NCBI RefSeq assembly: GCF_004000805.1 | Contig: NZ_BILY01000003.1 | Coordinates: 186,001 to 250,000 of the forward strand | Length of the DNA stretch: 64,000 nucleotides | Reading direction: 5' to 3' | DNA from: Paenibacillus glycanilyticus NBRC 16618 | Lineage (GTDB): Bacteria > Bacillota > Bacilli > Paenibacillales > Paenibacillaceae | Made by a program: the position numbers and the translations under genes | In this document: one piece after another, positions 8,801-17,600 of the stretch | How the letters are laid out: the number at the start of each line of letters is the position of its first letter | How positions within the stretch are numbered: the stretch's first letter is position 1 | Notes under the pieces: model-generated | Told to the model about the DNA's origin: nothing | The model's database searches: none | What the model saw: the letters and a program-made list of their open reading frames with translations, nothing else

Positions 8801-9676
8801 ATGCCAACAAATGTTCAGCCTATGGATCTTGGCGCTAACGCTTTTTCCTTTACTCATAGATATGAAACCCGCAACGAGAATTGGCTGATGCTGCATGCGC
8901 ATCAAGGGATAGAGCTGCTGTACATCCACGAAGGATCCGGCACGGTAACGCTGGAAAGCCAGCAGTATAAGCTTGAGGATAACATGTTATTTTGTTTTCA
9001 GCCCTACCAGCTTCATAAAGTAGATGTTCCATTAAAGGACGGAGCTACCTATATAAGAACCAATCTGACCTTTGATGCCCGCATATTGGATCCCTATCTG
9101 CAGCCTTATCCCAAAATGCAAGCTTTTCTGCGAAGATTAATGTACGGCTTGCTCAGGCGCCAGGTATTTACGTTTTGCGATGACAAGACCTTAGCGAATT
9201 TGCTGTCGGACTATGATAAAATGCGAACTCTTACCGGAGGCGAGCCAAGCGTAGAGGATCGGGTACTTTTTCTTCTAGCTCTGTTTAAGCATCTTCAACT
9301 GCATGTATTTGAATTAGAAGATACGCACGCTTCCGTAGATAAAAACTCCGGCCATGTCGAGAAAATACTAGACTGGATCGAAACGCACTACTGTCAAACG
9401 ATATCCCTGGAATCATTATCCCAGGAACTTCATTTATCCTCTTACCATATATCGCATTTGTTCAAGCAGCAGACCGGAATGACCATCTCCGATTACGTGG
9501 CGGGACGCCGGATTCGCGAAGCGTGTGCGCTGCTCGAGAATACGGACTATTCCATTAACGAAATCGGCCGAATGATCGGCGGTTTTAGCGCTCCGTATTT
9601 CTCCCAGCTGTTTAAGAAGCATAAAGGGGTAACACCCAATTTGTATCGAAGTGCTATCAAGCATACGTACCAGTAG
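8801..9676 (+). CDS. AraC family transcriptional regulator
   Basis: 291 residues, start ATG after CGGGAGGTACGTA. Residues about 10-120 form a cupin-like sensor domain (HAHQGIELLYIHEGSGTVTL, FCFQPYQLHKV). Residues about 185-288 hold the two helix-turn-helix units: SLESLSQELHLSSYHISHLFKQQTG and NEIGRMIGGFSAPYFSQLFKKHKGVTP with the family ending. Being divergent from the GH88/DUF2264 genes and sharing a 112-bp control region, it most likely activates them in response to a sugar. One-component type, unlike the two response-regulator AraC proteins further on. Confidence 0.9.
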   Translation: MPTNVQPMDLGANAFSFTHRYETRNENWLMLHAHQGIELLYIHEGSGTVTLESQQYKLEDNMLFCFQPYQLHKVDVPLKDGATYIRTNLTFDARILDPYLQPYPKMQAFLRRLMYGLLRRQVFTFCDDKTLANLLSDYDKMRTLTGGEPSVEDRVLFLLALFKHLQLHVFELEDTHASVDKNSGHVEKILDWIETHYCQTISLESLSQELHLSSYHISHLFKQQTGMTISDYVAGRRIREACALLENTDYSINEIGRMIGGFSAPYFSQLFKKHKGVTPNLYRSAIKHTYQ

Positions 9677-9691
9677 TCTCGTGGCTGCTGC

Positions 9692-9727
9692 ATGCAAAAA
9701 GCTGCCGTCTCCGGCAGCTTTTTGCAT
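9692..9727. terminator. Bidirectional terminator between AraC and GH93 genes
   Basis: A 16-bp perfect stem (9692-9707 with 9712-9727, GCAAAAAGCTGCCG core) with a TCTC loop. Its outer half supplies the T run for either strand and overlaps the first base of the GH93 stop codon. Confidence 0.9.
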
Positions 9728-11280
9728 TAATGGATGATAAACGTGGCGTCCTGTTTATCCGTCGTAGAGCTGGACGAGCTGAGCGGATCAATCCGCATAC
9801 CGGTGTAATTGGATTGTCTGAGATAATAGGTCGGGAAGTTGTAAGACCGGAACGACACTTGCGAAGAGTTGGCGAGACCCGCCGTTTGATAGAACGTCGC
9901 ATCCTGCTGGAATGTTGTTGTACCGTCGTTGCGGCTTAATTGCATGACATAGTTGTAATGTCTCAGGTAGTAGCCAGGGAAATTGACGGACTCGAAGGAA
10001 ACGCCGCCCGAATCCGCAAGTCCCGGCACCATTCTGAATTTGGAATCGTTAACCGGCGAAGGATTCGTATCGATTCGGGCCAGGAAATTGTAGTGGCGGA
10101 TATAGTATCCGGCATAACGGCTCGATTCGATTTGGTGAAGCTGCGCCGCATCTCCCAGGTCCTTGCTGCCGTAAGTCACCGAGTTGTGTCCGCTGCCAAG
10201 CGGTCCGCCCGACAGAACCAATACGCTGTGATTGTCAGCAAGAGGCAGAATCGCGCGGCTGTACCCTTGCGGAACAACCGTACTTACCCGCGTCCAAGTA
10301 TCCGATGCTCCATTCTCGGAATTCAAAAATAGCTCCGTACTGGAATTAGAGGTTACGGCGATTGTTCCGTTAGGCCCCGTACCCGGCACCCATACGACAT
10401 ATGGGGAGCTGGTAGGAACGACCCCGTCTCTCGTTTTCAGCAGAGTGCCCGGATCGGTAGCCGCGCCAAAGTTCTCGGGGTTGGAAGAGATTTTGTAATA
10501 GACGGCAAAATTTCCGTTTGGCGATCCGCCATACTCATAGGTCATTATATAATTTCCGTTCCCAAGCTTTGCAACTGTAGTCATGCCAGGACGTTTCGTC
10601 GAATCGGCTAGAGCAATATCTTCAACAGGCGAGCTCCAGGTCGTGCCGTTCGTCGAAGTAACGTGAACCAGCTTTTGGTTATGAGCGGCATCACGCTCAT
10701 CCGAATAATACATAATCAGCTTGTTATTAGCGACGAGAAGAAACGGCTCCCATACCGGATCGTAAGAGCCGTTAGGATCAGCGCGGCCGCCGGTAGCGAT
10801 CGAGCTTACGAAAGTCCAGGTCAAGCCTTTATCCGTGCTTTTGTAGAGATCAAGCTTCGTTTGCGACAAATCGGATGGAATTGAATTGCCCGCGCAAAGA
10901 AGCGTGCCCGCAGGCAAATTGCCGATGGCTTGAGGAAGCTCGTACAGGAAGGGCTGGTACCGAAGGCCCCATCCGTTCACGGTATCGGCTACTTCCGAAA
11001 TCTTCGTCCAAGATACGCCTCCGTCCGTACTGCGATAAATCGGGAACGTTGGCGTACCGTTGACATAATGCTCAAAGGTCGCCAGCATGGTGCCGTTTGA
11101 GGTTCCGTTGTACTGCAACCGGATGGCTCTTGGGTACAGAGTACCCGGACCGGGATCCGTGGAAGGCGAAGTATACATCGTTGAAGGGCCAAAAGCATTC
11201 GCTTCCCCTATGATCATCAAACAGGCCAATAGAGCCAAGCCTATTGTTTTTACCCACATCCTTTTTAACTTTTTTCCCAT
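9727..11280 (-). CDS. Secreted GH93 exo-alpha-1,5-L-arabinanase with C-terminal CBM42 (AbfB)
   Basis: 517 residues; signal peptide cleaved after about residue 29 (GEANA). Residues about 40-370 are a sialidase-like beta-propeller with Asp-box units (STDGGVSW, STDKGLTW). The pair Glu178 (DPVWEPF) and Glu249 (YIMTYEYGG) matches the two catalytic Glu of GH93 in context and spacing, as do YYSDERDAAHNQKLVH and RPGMTTVAKL. Residues about 375-517 hold three IESSRYAGYYIRHYN-like repeats typical of the arabinofuranose-binding AbfB domain. The family releases arabinobiose from the non-reducing end of linear arabinan. Start ATG follows AAGAGGAAAG. Forms its own transcription unit with a cre-like site upstream. 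Confidence 0.88.
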   Translation of the reverse strand: MGKKLKRMWVKTIGLALLACLMIIGEANAFGPSTMYTSPSTDPGPGTLYPRAIRLQYNGTSNGTMLATFEHYVNGTPTFPIYRSTDGGVSWTKISEVADTVNGWGLRYQPFLYELPQAIGNLPAGTLLCAGNSIPSDLSQTKLDLYKSTDKGLTWTFVSSIATGGRADPNGSYDPVWEPFLLVANNKLIMYYSDERDAAHNQKLVHVTSTNGTTWSSPVEDIALADSTKRPGMTTVAKLGNGNYIMTYEYGGSPNGNFAVYYKISSNPENFGAATDPGTLLKTRDGVVPTSSPYVVWVPGTGPNGTIAVTSNSSTELFLNSENGASDTWTRVSTVVPQGYSRAILPLADNHSVLVLSGGPLGSGHNSVTYGSKDLGDAAQLHQIESSRYAGYYIRHYNFLARIDTNPSPVNDSKFRMVPGLADSGGVSFESVNFPGYYLRHYNYVMQLSRNDGTTTFQQDATFYQTAGLANSSQVSFRSYNFPTYYLRQSNYTGMRIDPLSSSSSTTDKQDATFIIH

Positions 11281-11645
11281 TATCTTTCCTCTTTTCGATA
11301 GAAGATCGGAATCCGGGAACGGGCAGGTTCAAGCTGCAGAAATCCGGACTTCCGTCAGGTATTCGATTCTGCGTTAAGTTTTGGAGCGTTCAGGGATTGA
11401 GTAAAATGAGACGGCCGTTTAACCATGTTGGGTAAGGCGATGAAGCAGGATGGTAGGCGCTGCATGGAGTTGTGTGGCTGAGGTAAGCACCTTTTTAGGA
11501 AGCTGCAGACTTCACTAATTTATGAAAGCGCTTTATATTTCGGATTATAATATACGTTAAACATTATTTATATAACTAATTGATTATAAAAAACAATAAT
11601 TTCATCTTAACGTTTTCTCACTTCTTAATTCGCAGTGGAAATGAC
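11281..11645. other. Intergenic region upstream of GH93
   Basis: About 365 bp without a gene. It contains a cre-like site (11523-11536), a TATAAT on the minus strand at 11544-11549 just upstream of it, and a CTACC on the minus strand (11456-11452) reminiscent of the shared operator described below but without a good -10 at the expected distance. If transcription starts at the TATAAT, the leader is about 250 nt. No riboswitch class was recognised. Confidence 0.4.
11523..11536. promoter_or_regulatory. cre-like catabolite-repression site (GH93)
   Basis: TGAAAGCGCTTTAT matches the CcpA consensus TGWAARCGYTWNCW at 13 of 14 positions. It lies just downstream of a minus-strand TATAAT, a position where CcpA would block initiation of the GH93 transcript. 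Confidence 0.7.
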
Positions 11646-11684
11646 AAGAAGACCAAGGCAGCTTCAGACTGCCTTGGTCTTCTT
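11646..11684 (-). terminator. Terminator of the first GH74 gene
   Basis: A 16-bp perfect stem (11646-11661 with 11669-11684, GAAGACCAAGGCAG core) starting 12 nt after the GH74 stop codon. Confidence 0.85.
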
Positions 11685-11696
11685 CATGCTTTCCGC

Positions 11697-14351
11697 TTAC
11701 TGAGTATAAAGCTGAGGCGCCGGAATAATCTGCTTGGCCTGGGTAGCGCTCGACCAGCTCAGCTTCGCTGACGCGCCGCCGGTTTTCTCATAGTAATCCA
11801 CGCGAATGCTATATTTCTGACCAGACTGCAGGGAAATCGATCCGCTCCACTCAGTTGGTCCCTGGTCAATCCACTTGTCGATAATAAGTTGATCGTTCAC
11901 CCATACCCGGATACCGTCATCGGATGTCGTATAGAACGTGTACGTCTCGCTATATCTCGGCTGTACAAATCCAGTCCAGCGGGCCAGGAAATTGTCGGTG
12001 TTCATGCCGGATACCGGCGCGCCTTCGCCCCAGTCGAAATCAATATTTTCGGTCCGGTTCGCTACCCACTGCTCGAAGTTAAGTCCGTTCCAGTACGTAC
12101 CGTTTAATCCCGTACCGCTGCCTACGCCGGAATCTCCCGAAGGCGGGTTGCTGCCGCTTGGCGCTCCGTATACAAAGCTGTTCCCTTTAAAACCTACGTA
12201 TACCTTGCCGAAAACATCCTTGTCTCCGTCAATAGCCGAGACATTGTCGTAAATGCCTTTTGGATAGGTTGCAATCTTGCTCCAGTTCGCTCCTTCGTCC
12301 GTGGATCGCCATACGCCGTAGTCTCCTTCCACCTTGCCTGCAAGATAGATCGCGGGATATCCGCCGCTGGTCTCCGCTTTGCCAAATCCGATAGACGTTG
12401 CATCTTTTACCGCACTGATCTCCGACCATGTCGTACCGCCGTCAATGGAATGATAGAGCGAATAGGAAGCTCCGTCGAGTTGTCCTAACGTAAGGAAGAG
12501 ATGACCCGCTTTACCCGGTACGGCTTTTAATTGCAAATTGAACCAGCCCACTGCCCAGCCTTTTGGAAGAGTTGTATTGACAAGACTCCAGGATTGACCG
12601 CCGTTTGTCGTACGGTACAAGCCTTTATCATTGTGATACAGATAGAAGGTATGATCATTAACCGTATCGGCTGTCAGAGCATGACGGTTCAAGTAATAGG
12701 CAAAATGCGATCCGCCCACATATTGTCCGTTGTCATACGAAGACTCGGTTCCCGGTAAAACGATAGCATTCCAGGATTGTCCGCGGTTTGTCGTATAATA
12801 CGGCGTCCGGTTGCTGGTCGGCAAGTAAACGATATTATTCGTGTCAGAGGCTGCCACGGCAATATCTCCGAAATGCATGTCCGACGGTACCGATGCGAAC
12901 GGAGTCCAAGTCTGACCTCCATCGGTTGAGTAGCCGCTTGGGAAAGCTTGTCCGTCGCTCTCGCAGCAGAAGCGGTGATCCGAAATGCTGGCAACCAGGA
13001 AATTCGGATTGTTGTACGAATAGTCCAAATCCCATGCGGAGTTGAATCTGGAGCTTGGCTGATGCTGGGACGGATACTGGTCATTGTTCGCATGATAGAA
13101 TAAAGGCCGGTCCCAGAACGCCGTTACCGGCTTGCCGCCTTGCGGAACAACGATATCGTTTGACACCATCTCCTCAATGCCAGCGCTTAGCGATGTCCAC
13201 GTTAATTGACTATCGTTAATATCCGTAGAGGTCCATACGCCAATGCCTTGCGCGAACCAGAGCTTATCCGGCACAACGGGGTCAAACGCGACATTGCCGA
13301 CCGACATCCAGCCTTCGTCTGTCCAGGACAGCCATGGAACGTCGCCCGAACCGGCAGTCCGGTTTTTGTCAAGCTGGGTCCATTGTCCGCCGCCGTCCGT
13401 CGTTCGGTAAGGCGTGCCTCCGCCGTTAAACGCCAATATTTTGTTCGGATTTGTTGGCGAGACCGCAATACTCCAAATATCGGCATTAGTATTGATCTGC
13501 GACCAGCTTCCCCCGGCATATTTCCATACCCCGCCGCCCGAAACGTACAAGGCGCCGGAGACGATCTCCATGTCGGTATAGTTGCCGTTGTCCGCAGGCC
13601 AGGAACCCGTAATTTTGTACCAGCTGTTCCCACCGTTATCCGTCCGGTAAATGCCTTTGCCATAGACCGATGCATAGACCGTCTTCGTACGCGTAACGCC
13701 GCCGTCGCTTACCGTGCCGCTTCCGGCGTCAATCGCCACGTCCTGTACGCCATGCACATTTTCCCCGGTACTTGGAATACCCGAATCCGCCGACCAATTG
13801 CTGCCGCCATTTCGAGTCACGTATAAACCGTTACCTATGGTGCCGTAGTAAACCACATTCTCGTTAGAAGGGTCAACCGCGAGCCGTTCGCCTGTCGTGC
13901 GGGCGTCGCCATTCGCGTTGTTGTCAAGTCCAGAGACATTTGTCTTGCTCCAGGTGTCGCCTTTATTACCGCTTTTGTAGACGCTGTCGCCAAACGCCAT
14001 ATAAGCGGCATTGACATTGCTTGGCGCAGCAACAATACTTACGGCTCCTTTATGTCCGCCGGGTGATTCGTCCGGCATGCTGTTTGCGGTTACGACTTGA
14101 ATCCAGCCCGTCTTGGAATCGTTAAGGCGATAAGCCCCTCCCACGTCGGTACGGGCATAAGCCACGTTGCCGCTTGGATGGATATCGATCCCCGTAACGA
14201 AGCCTCCTCCTCCGGTTTTTAATTGCTGCCAATCGTAAGATGCCGAGATATCACTTGTTGCCGCCACTGCGGTTGCAGGCTTGAATGATAGAATAGAGAT
14301 TTGCGCAAGCAGCGCTACAACCGCGATAATGGCGGTGCCTTTCTTGAACAT
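11697..14351 (-). CDS. Secreted GH74 xyloglucanase with C-terminal PA14 domain
   Basis: 884 residues; signal peptide to about residue 30 (ATAVA). Residues about 35-725 form the double seven-bladed propeller of GH74 with many Asp-box-like turns. Asp69 in AYARTDVGGAYR and Asp443 in WDLDYSYNNPNF correspond to the two catalytic Asp of the family. GTGLNGTYWNGLNFEQW begins a PA14 domain (about 745-884) ending in KLSWSS, a fold that often binds carbohydrate. The enzyme hydrolyses the glucan backbone of xyloglucan outside the cell. No SLH or sortase signal, so it is probably released, unlike its larger neighbour. Start ATG follows GGGAGG. It has its own terminators on both sides and is a separate unit. 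Confidence 0.93.
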   Translation of the reverse strand: MFKKGTAIIAVVALLAQISILSFKPATAVAATSDISASYDWQQLKTGGGGFVTGIDIHPSGNVAYARTDVGGAYRLNDSKTGWIQVVTANSMPDESPGGHKGAVSIVAAPSNVNAAYMAFGDSVYKSGNKGDTWSKTNVSGLDNNANGDARTTGERLAVDPSNENVVYYGTIGNGLYVTRNGGSNWSADSGIPSTGENVHGVQDVAIDAGSGTVSDGGVTRTKTVYASVYGKGIYRTDNGGNSWYKITGSWPADNGNYTDMEIVSGALYVSGGGVWKYAGGSWSQINTNADIWSIAVSPTNPNKILAFNGGGTPYRTTDGGGQWTQLDKNRTAGSGDVPWLSWTDEGWMSVGNVAFDPVVPDKLWFAQGIGVWTSTDINDSQLTWTSLSAGIEEMVSNDIVVPQGGKPVTAFWDRPLFYHANNDQYPSQHQPSSRFNSAWDLDYSYNNPNFLVASISDHRFCCESDGQAFPSGYSTDGGQTWTPFASVPSDMHFGDIAVAASDTNNIVYLPTSNRTPYYTTNRGQSWNAIVLPGTESSYDNGQYVGGSHFAYYLNRHALTADTVNDHTFYLYHNDKGLYRTTNGGQSWSLVNTTLPKGWAVGWFNLQLKAVPGKAGHLFLTLGQLDGASYSLYHSIDGGTTWSEISAVKDATSIGFGKAETSGGYPAIYLAGKVEGDYGVWRSTDEGANWSKIATYPKGIYDNVSAIDGDKDVFGKVYVGFKGNSFVYGAPSGSNPPSGDSGVGSGTGLNGTYWNGLNFEQWVANRTENIDFDWGEGAPVSGMNTDNFLARWTGFVQPRYSETYTFYTTSDDGIRVWVNDQLIIDKWIDQGPTEWSGSISLQSGQKYSIRVDYYEKTGGASAKLSWSSATQAKQIIPAPQLYTQ

Positions 14352-14483
14352 AATTTGTTCCTCCCTGTATCTAATAGATTATTATTCCTATTGCAGAAAA
14401 CGAATCTATGTCATCCGCTTATCGGTCTTCCCGGGATTAGGCCAACAAGACGGTTATTTTAAGATCCTGTCAGACCTGCATGG

Positions 14484-14497
14484 TTAAAGCGCCTTCA
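14484..14497. promoter_or_regulatory. Possible cre site upstream of the first GH74 gene
   Basis: On the minus strand TGAAGGCGCTTTAA matches the CcpA consensus at 12 of 14 positions, 130-145 bp before the GH74 start codon. Confidence 0.45.
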
Positions 14498-14542
14498 AAT
14501 CAATTAATTATCACCTCATGTTGTTTGCCGCCGTGGAGAAAC

Positions 14543-14576
14543 GGGACAAATAGGCTTATCGCATGCCTATTCGTCC
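14543..14576 (-). terminator. Terminator of the SLH-type GH74 gene
   Basis: Stem GGGACAAATAGGC / GCCTATTCGTCCC (14543-14555 and 14564-14576), 25 nt after the GH74 stop, with a weak downstream T stretch. Confidence 0.65.
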
Positions 14577-14601
14577 CATCATTTCCTGCTGGTAAAACAA
14601 A

Positions 14602-17600
14602 TTAGTTAGCAGCTTGCAAAATACGATAAACCAGTACGGCCGCCTCAGCGCGCGTTGCGCTTCCGCCAGGCATAAAGCTGCCGTTTCCGTAGCCTTTTAA
14701 TAATCCCGCTTCGCTTAATTGATGAACGGCTTCCTTGGCGTAAGAGGAGATGGAAGCCTCATCGGCATACTTGGCTGCCGGGATTCCGGTACTTGGCTTC
14801 AATCCAAAAGCATTAGCCGCATTCCAGATCATAGCCGCCATCTCTTCCCGGGTAATCGTAAGGTTCACGCCAAAACTACCGTCCATATAACCTTTCACAA
14901 TTCCTAGCTTCTCGGCAGATGCCACTTCATGCTCATACCAAGCCCCTTGCTTCACGTCTTTAAAGGACGACACAGCACTCGGCTGCTGCAAATCGAAAGT
15001 ACGGATCAGCATCGTGATAAATTCAGCTCTGGTGACCTTGTTCTGAGGGGCGAAATGCCCCTTTTGCGGGCCATTGACAATTTGACGCGCGGACAATCCG
15101 TCGATCGCCTCTTGTGCCCATTTGACCGATCCTACATCCGTAAAGGATGGCGATGATGACGTAATGGCATATTGGCTGAAATGCGGCGGATAAAAGACCA
15201 GCATGCCGGACAGGCCGTCATAACGCGAGTTTTTAACCGGCTCCAGTTTGCCGCCTTCGCCTACATAAGAAGCAATAACCGTGCCCCGTTTTTGACCGGA
15301 CTGCAGGCTGTACGGAATTTCCACTTTCACAGAATGATATCCGTTAAACGTATGAATGGCCGTCCCGTCTACCAACAGGTTGAAGTCATAGACAAGCTTG
15401 CCTGCGCTGTCCGAAGCGGCAAGCATGCTGACTTGCAGCTTAATCGTCTGATCATTGGCATGAAGTCCGGCAATTGCGTCTGTCGACAACGTCAACGTAA
15501 AGAAAGGCATTACGATTCGAATCTGGTTAATCCCCTGCTTCTTGGCTTCCCGTACGGATGCAGCCGGAATATCGAGATCAAGAGAATCGAACTTGTCCGT
15601 TGAGGCAGCTGTCTCTATGGAGATAACATCCGTCTTGTCTTTCACAGCACCTTGGATAGCATCACTTATGGTTTGCGCCTTAAGATGCAAAGCGGCATGC
15701 GTTCCCTCCATGCTCGGAACGGCTTGAATAGTCCCGCCCTTCACGGTTGGATCATTGTCTTTTGCCGGTGCCGTTGTGCCAGGTACGGAAGGTACTGCCG
15801 GATCCGCCGTTAAGGTTCTGATTTGGACCGGTCCAAGCGCATCCGACACGGTGCCTTCTCCGTCCATCGCTACAATGCGATAGGAATACTCCGTGTCCGG
15901 CTTTAGCCCCGTAACCGTGAACTGACGCACGGCATTGCCGTCAACGGTTGCAATTGGAGCCGCGACCCCGTCTTGATAAACTTCATAACGCGATACGCCG
16001 AAATCGTCTGCAGCGTTTGCCCAATACAACTTCACGCTTATTGCTCCGCGTTCCGTGTAATAGAGCTTCGCGGTCTTCGGCCAAGAAGGCGCCGTTGTAT
16101 CCGGGATCGTCGAGATCGCAGGCTGGCTGGCCGATTGGCCGTTATCCCAGACGTACACCTTCACGATATGGCCATCTACGCTTGCCGGCAGCTTTAATTC
16201 GGCTCCCAGAACAGCCTTGCCGCTTCCTTTCAAACTTGCCGTTGTTTTGACCAGCTTAACGGGCTTCGCTTGACTGTCTTCGAGCGCAGCGACCAGATTC
16301 ACTTGCTGCGCAATGCTCGTATTGTTCTGTACAGAAGTCTCGACCTTGACGGTCTGGCCGCCGACCAGGGAGCTAATCGGTTGGCCGGAGCCGTTCTTGT
16401 AGCTGATGCCGGTTACTTCAGTCAGATTGCGGACGCTGAAATCCTGCGGAGATGAATATTGCTCTCTTCCTTGACTATCGATGGCTTTGGCAACCACGTA
16501 ATAGTCTCCAGGCGTATCGGCGTCAAGCTGAATCGAATAAGGTGCTGTCGTATCCTCTCCCAGCTTCAGCTCTCCGTCAAAGAACTCTACCTTAGCGATC
16601 GAGCTGCCGGTTGCCGCCGTTGCCTCGGCTTGAATGCCAACGTTTGCTCCCGTCTGGTAAACCCGTCCGGCTTGAACCGCGTTTGGCAGCTCATGATCCG
16701 ATTGAATGTCTGAGACGTTTACTTCCGGAAGTCCGGCAGGCTGACCATACACGAATCCGCGGCCTTCAAGCGACAGATATACGCGGTCCTTGTAGCGCAT
16801 GTCGGCTTCGATGCTGTTCGTCCCCCCGAAGGAATGACGGCCATCCGTGATTTTATGCCAGCTCTTCGCATTGTCTTTGGATACGTACACGCCGGAAGTG
16901 CTGTCGCCGTTTGCGATACCGTACAGGTAAATATAAGGCTGGTCCGGACTGTCGCCTTTGCCGAATGCTACGTCTACGGCTGCTTGAACGTTAGGCACTT
17001 CAATAAAATCAGATACAGAAGCATCCGTGGAACGATACAGCTTCGAATATTGGCCTGCATGGTCATCGCCGAAATCGCCTTGCTTGGAAGCCAGGAATAC
17101 GTCGCCTTCCTTGGCCGGATTAACCTTGACCTTCACGAATGGAAGAGCAGCAAAGTTTACCTTATGTTCGGGATTGGACGCGGTGTAATCTTCGTCGCCC
17201 TGCGCCTCAAAGCCGGTATACGTCTTCTTCCACGTTTTGCCGCCGTCTTCACTCATATAGAATTGGGCGATTTTCGAATCCTTTTCCGTGAACATGTAAA
17301 ATTTGCTGCCGTTCACTTTATCGGATGCCAGATTCTGCGTAGAGCTCCACCAGTAGCTGTTGCGCTCATACAAATGACCAAATGTCTGGCTTTCAATGCC
17401 AATCGAATCCTTCCAGGTTATGCCGCCGTCTTCGCTGTATTTCATGTAGCCGTTATACGGCGACCAGATCAAGCTGCTTGGCGTTGTCGAAGACATGGCA
17501 ATCATTCCGCCAGTAGTCTCGAGGTCTGACGGTGTGGCGGATTCCTCCCAAGTGCGCCCGCCGTCATGCGTTGTCCCGTAGAAATTGAACGGTGCGCCGT

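Noticed and set aside
11408..11456. CTACC with CTTACC about 20 nt later upstream of GH93
   Set aside because: No acceptable -10 hexamer at 46-48 nt, so it does not meet the criterion used for the five accepted copies.
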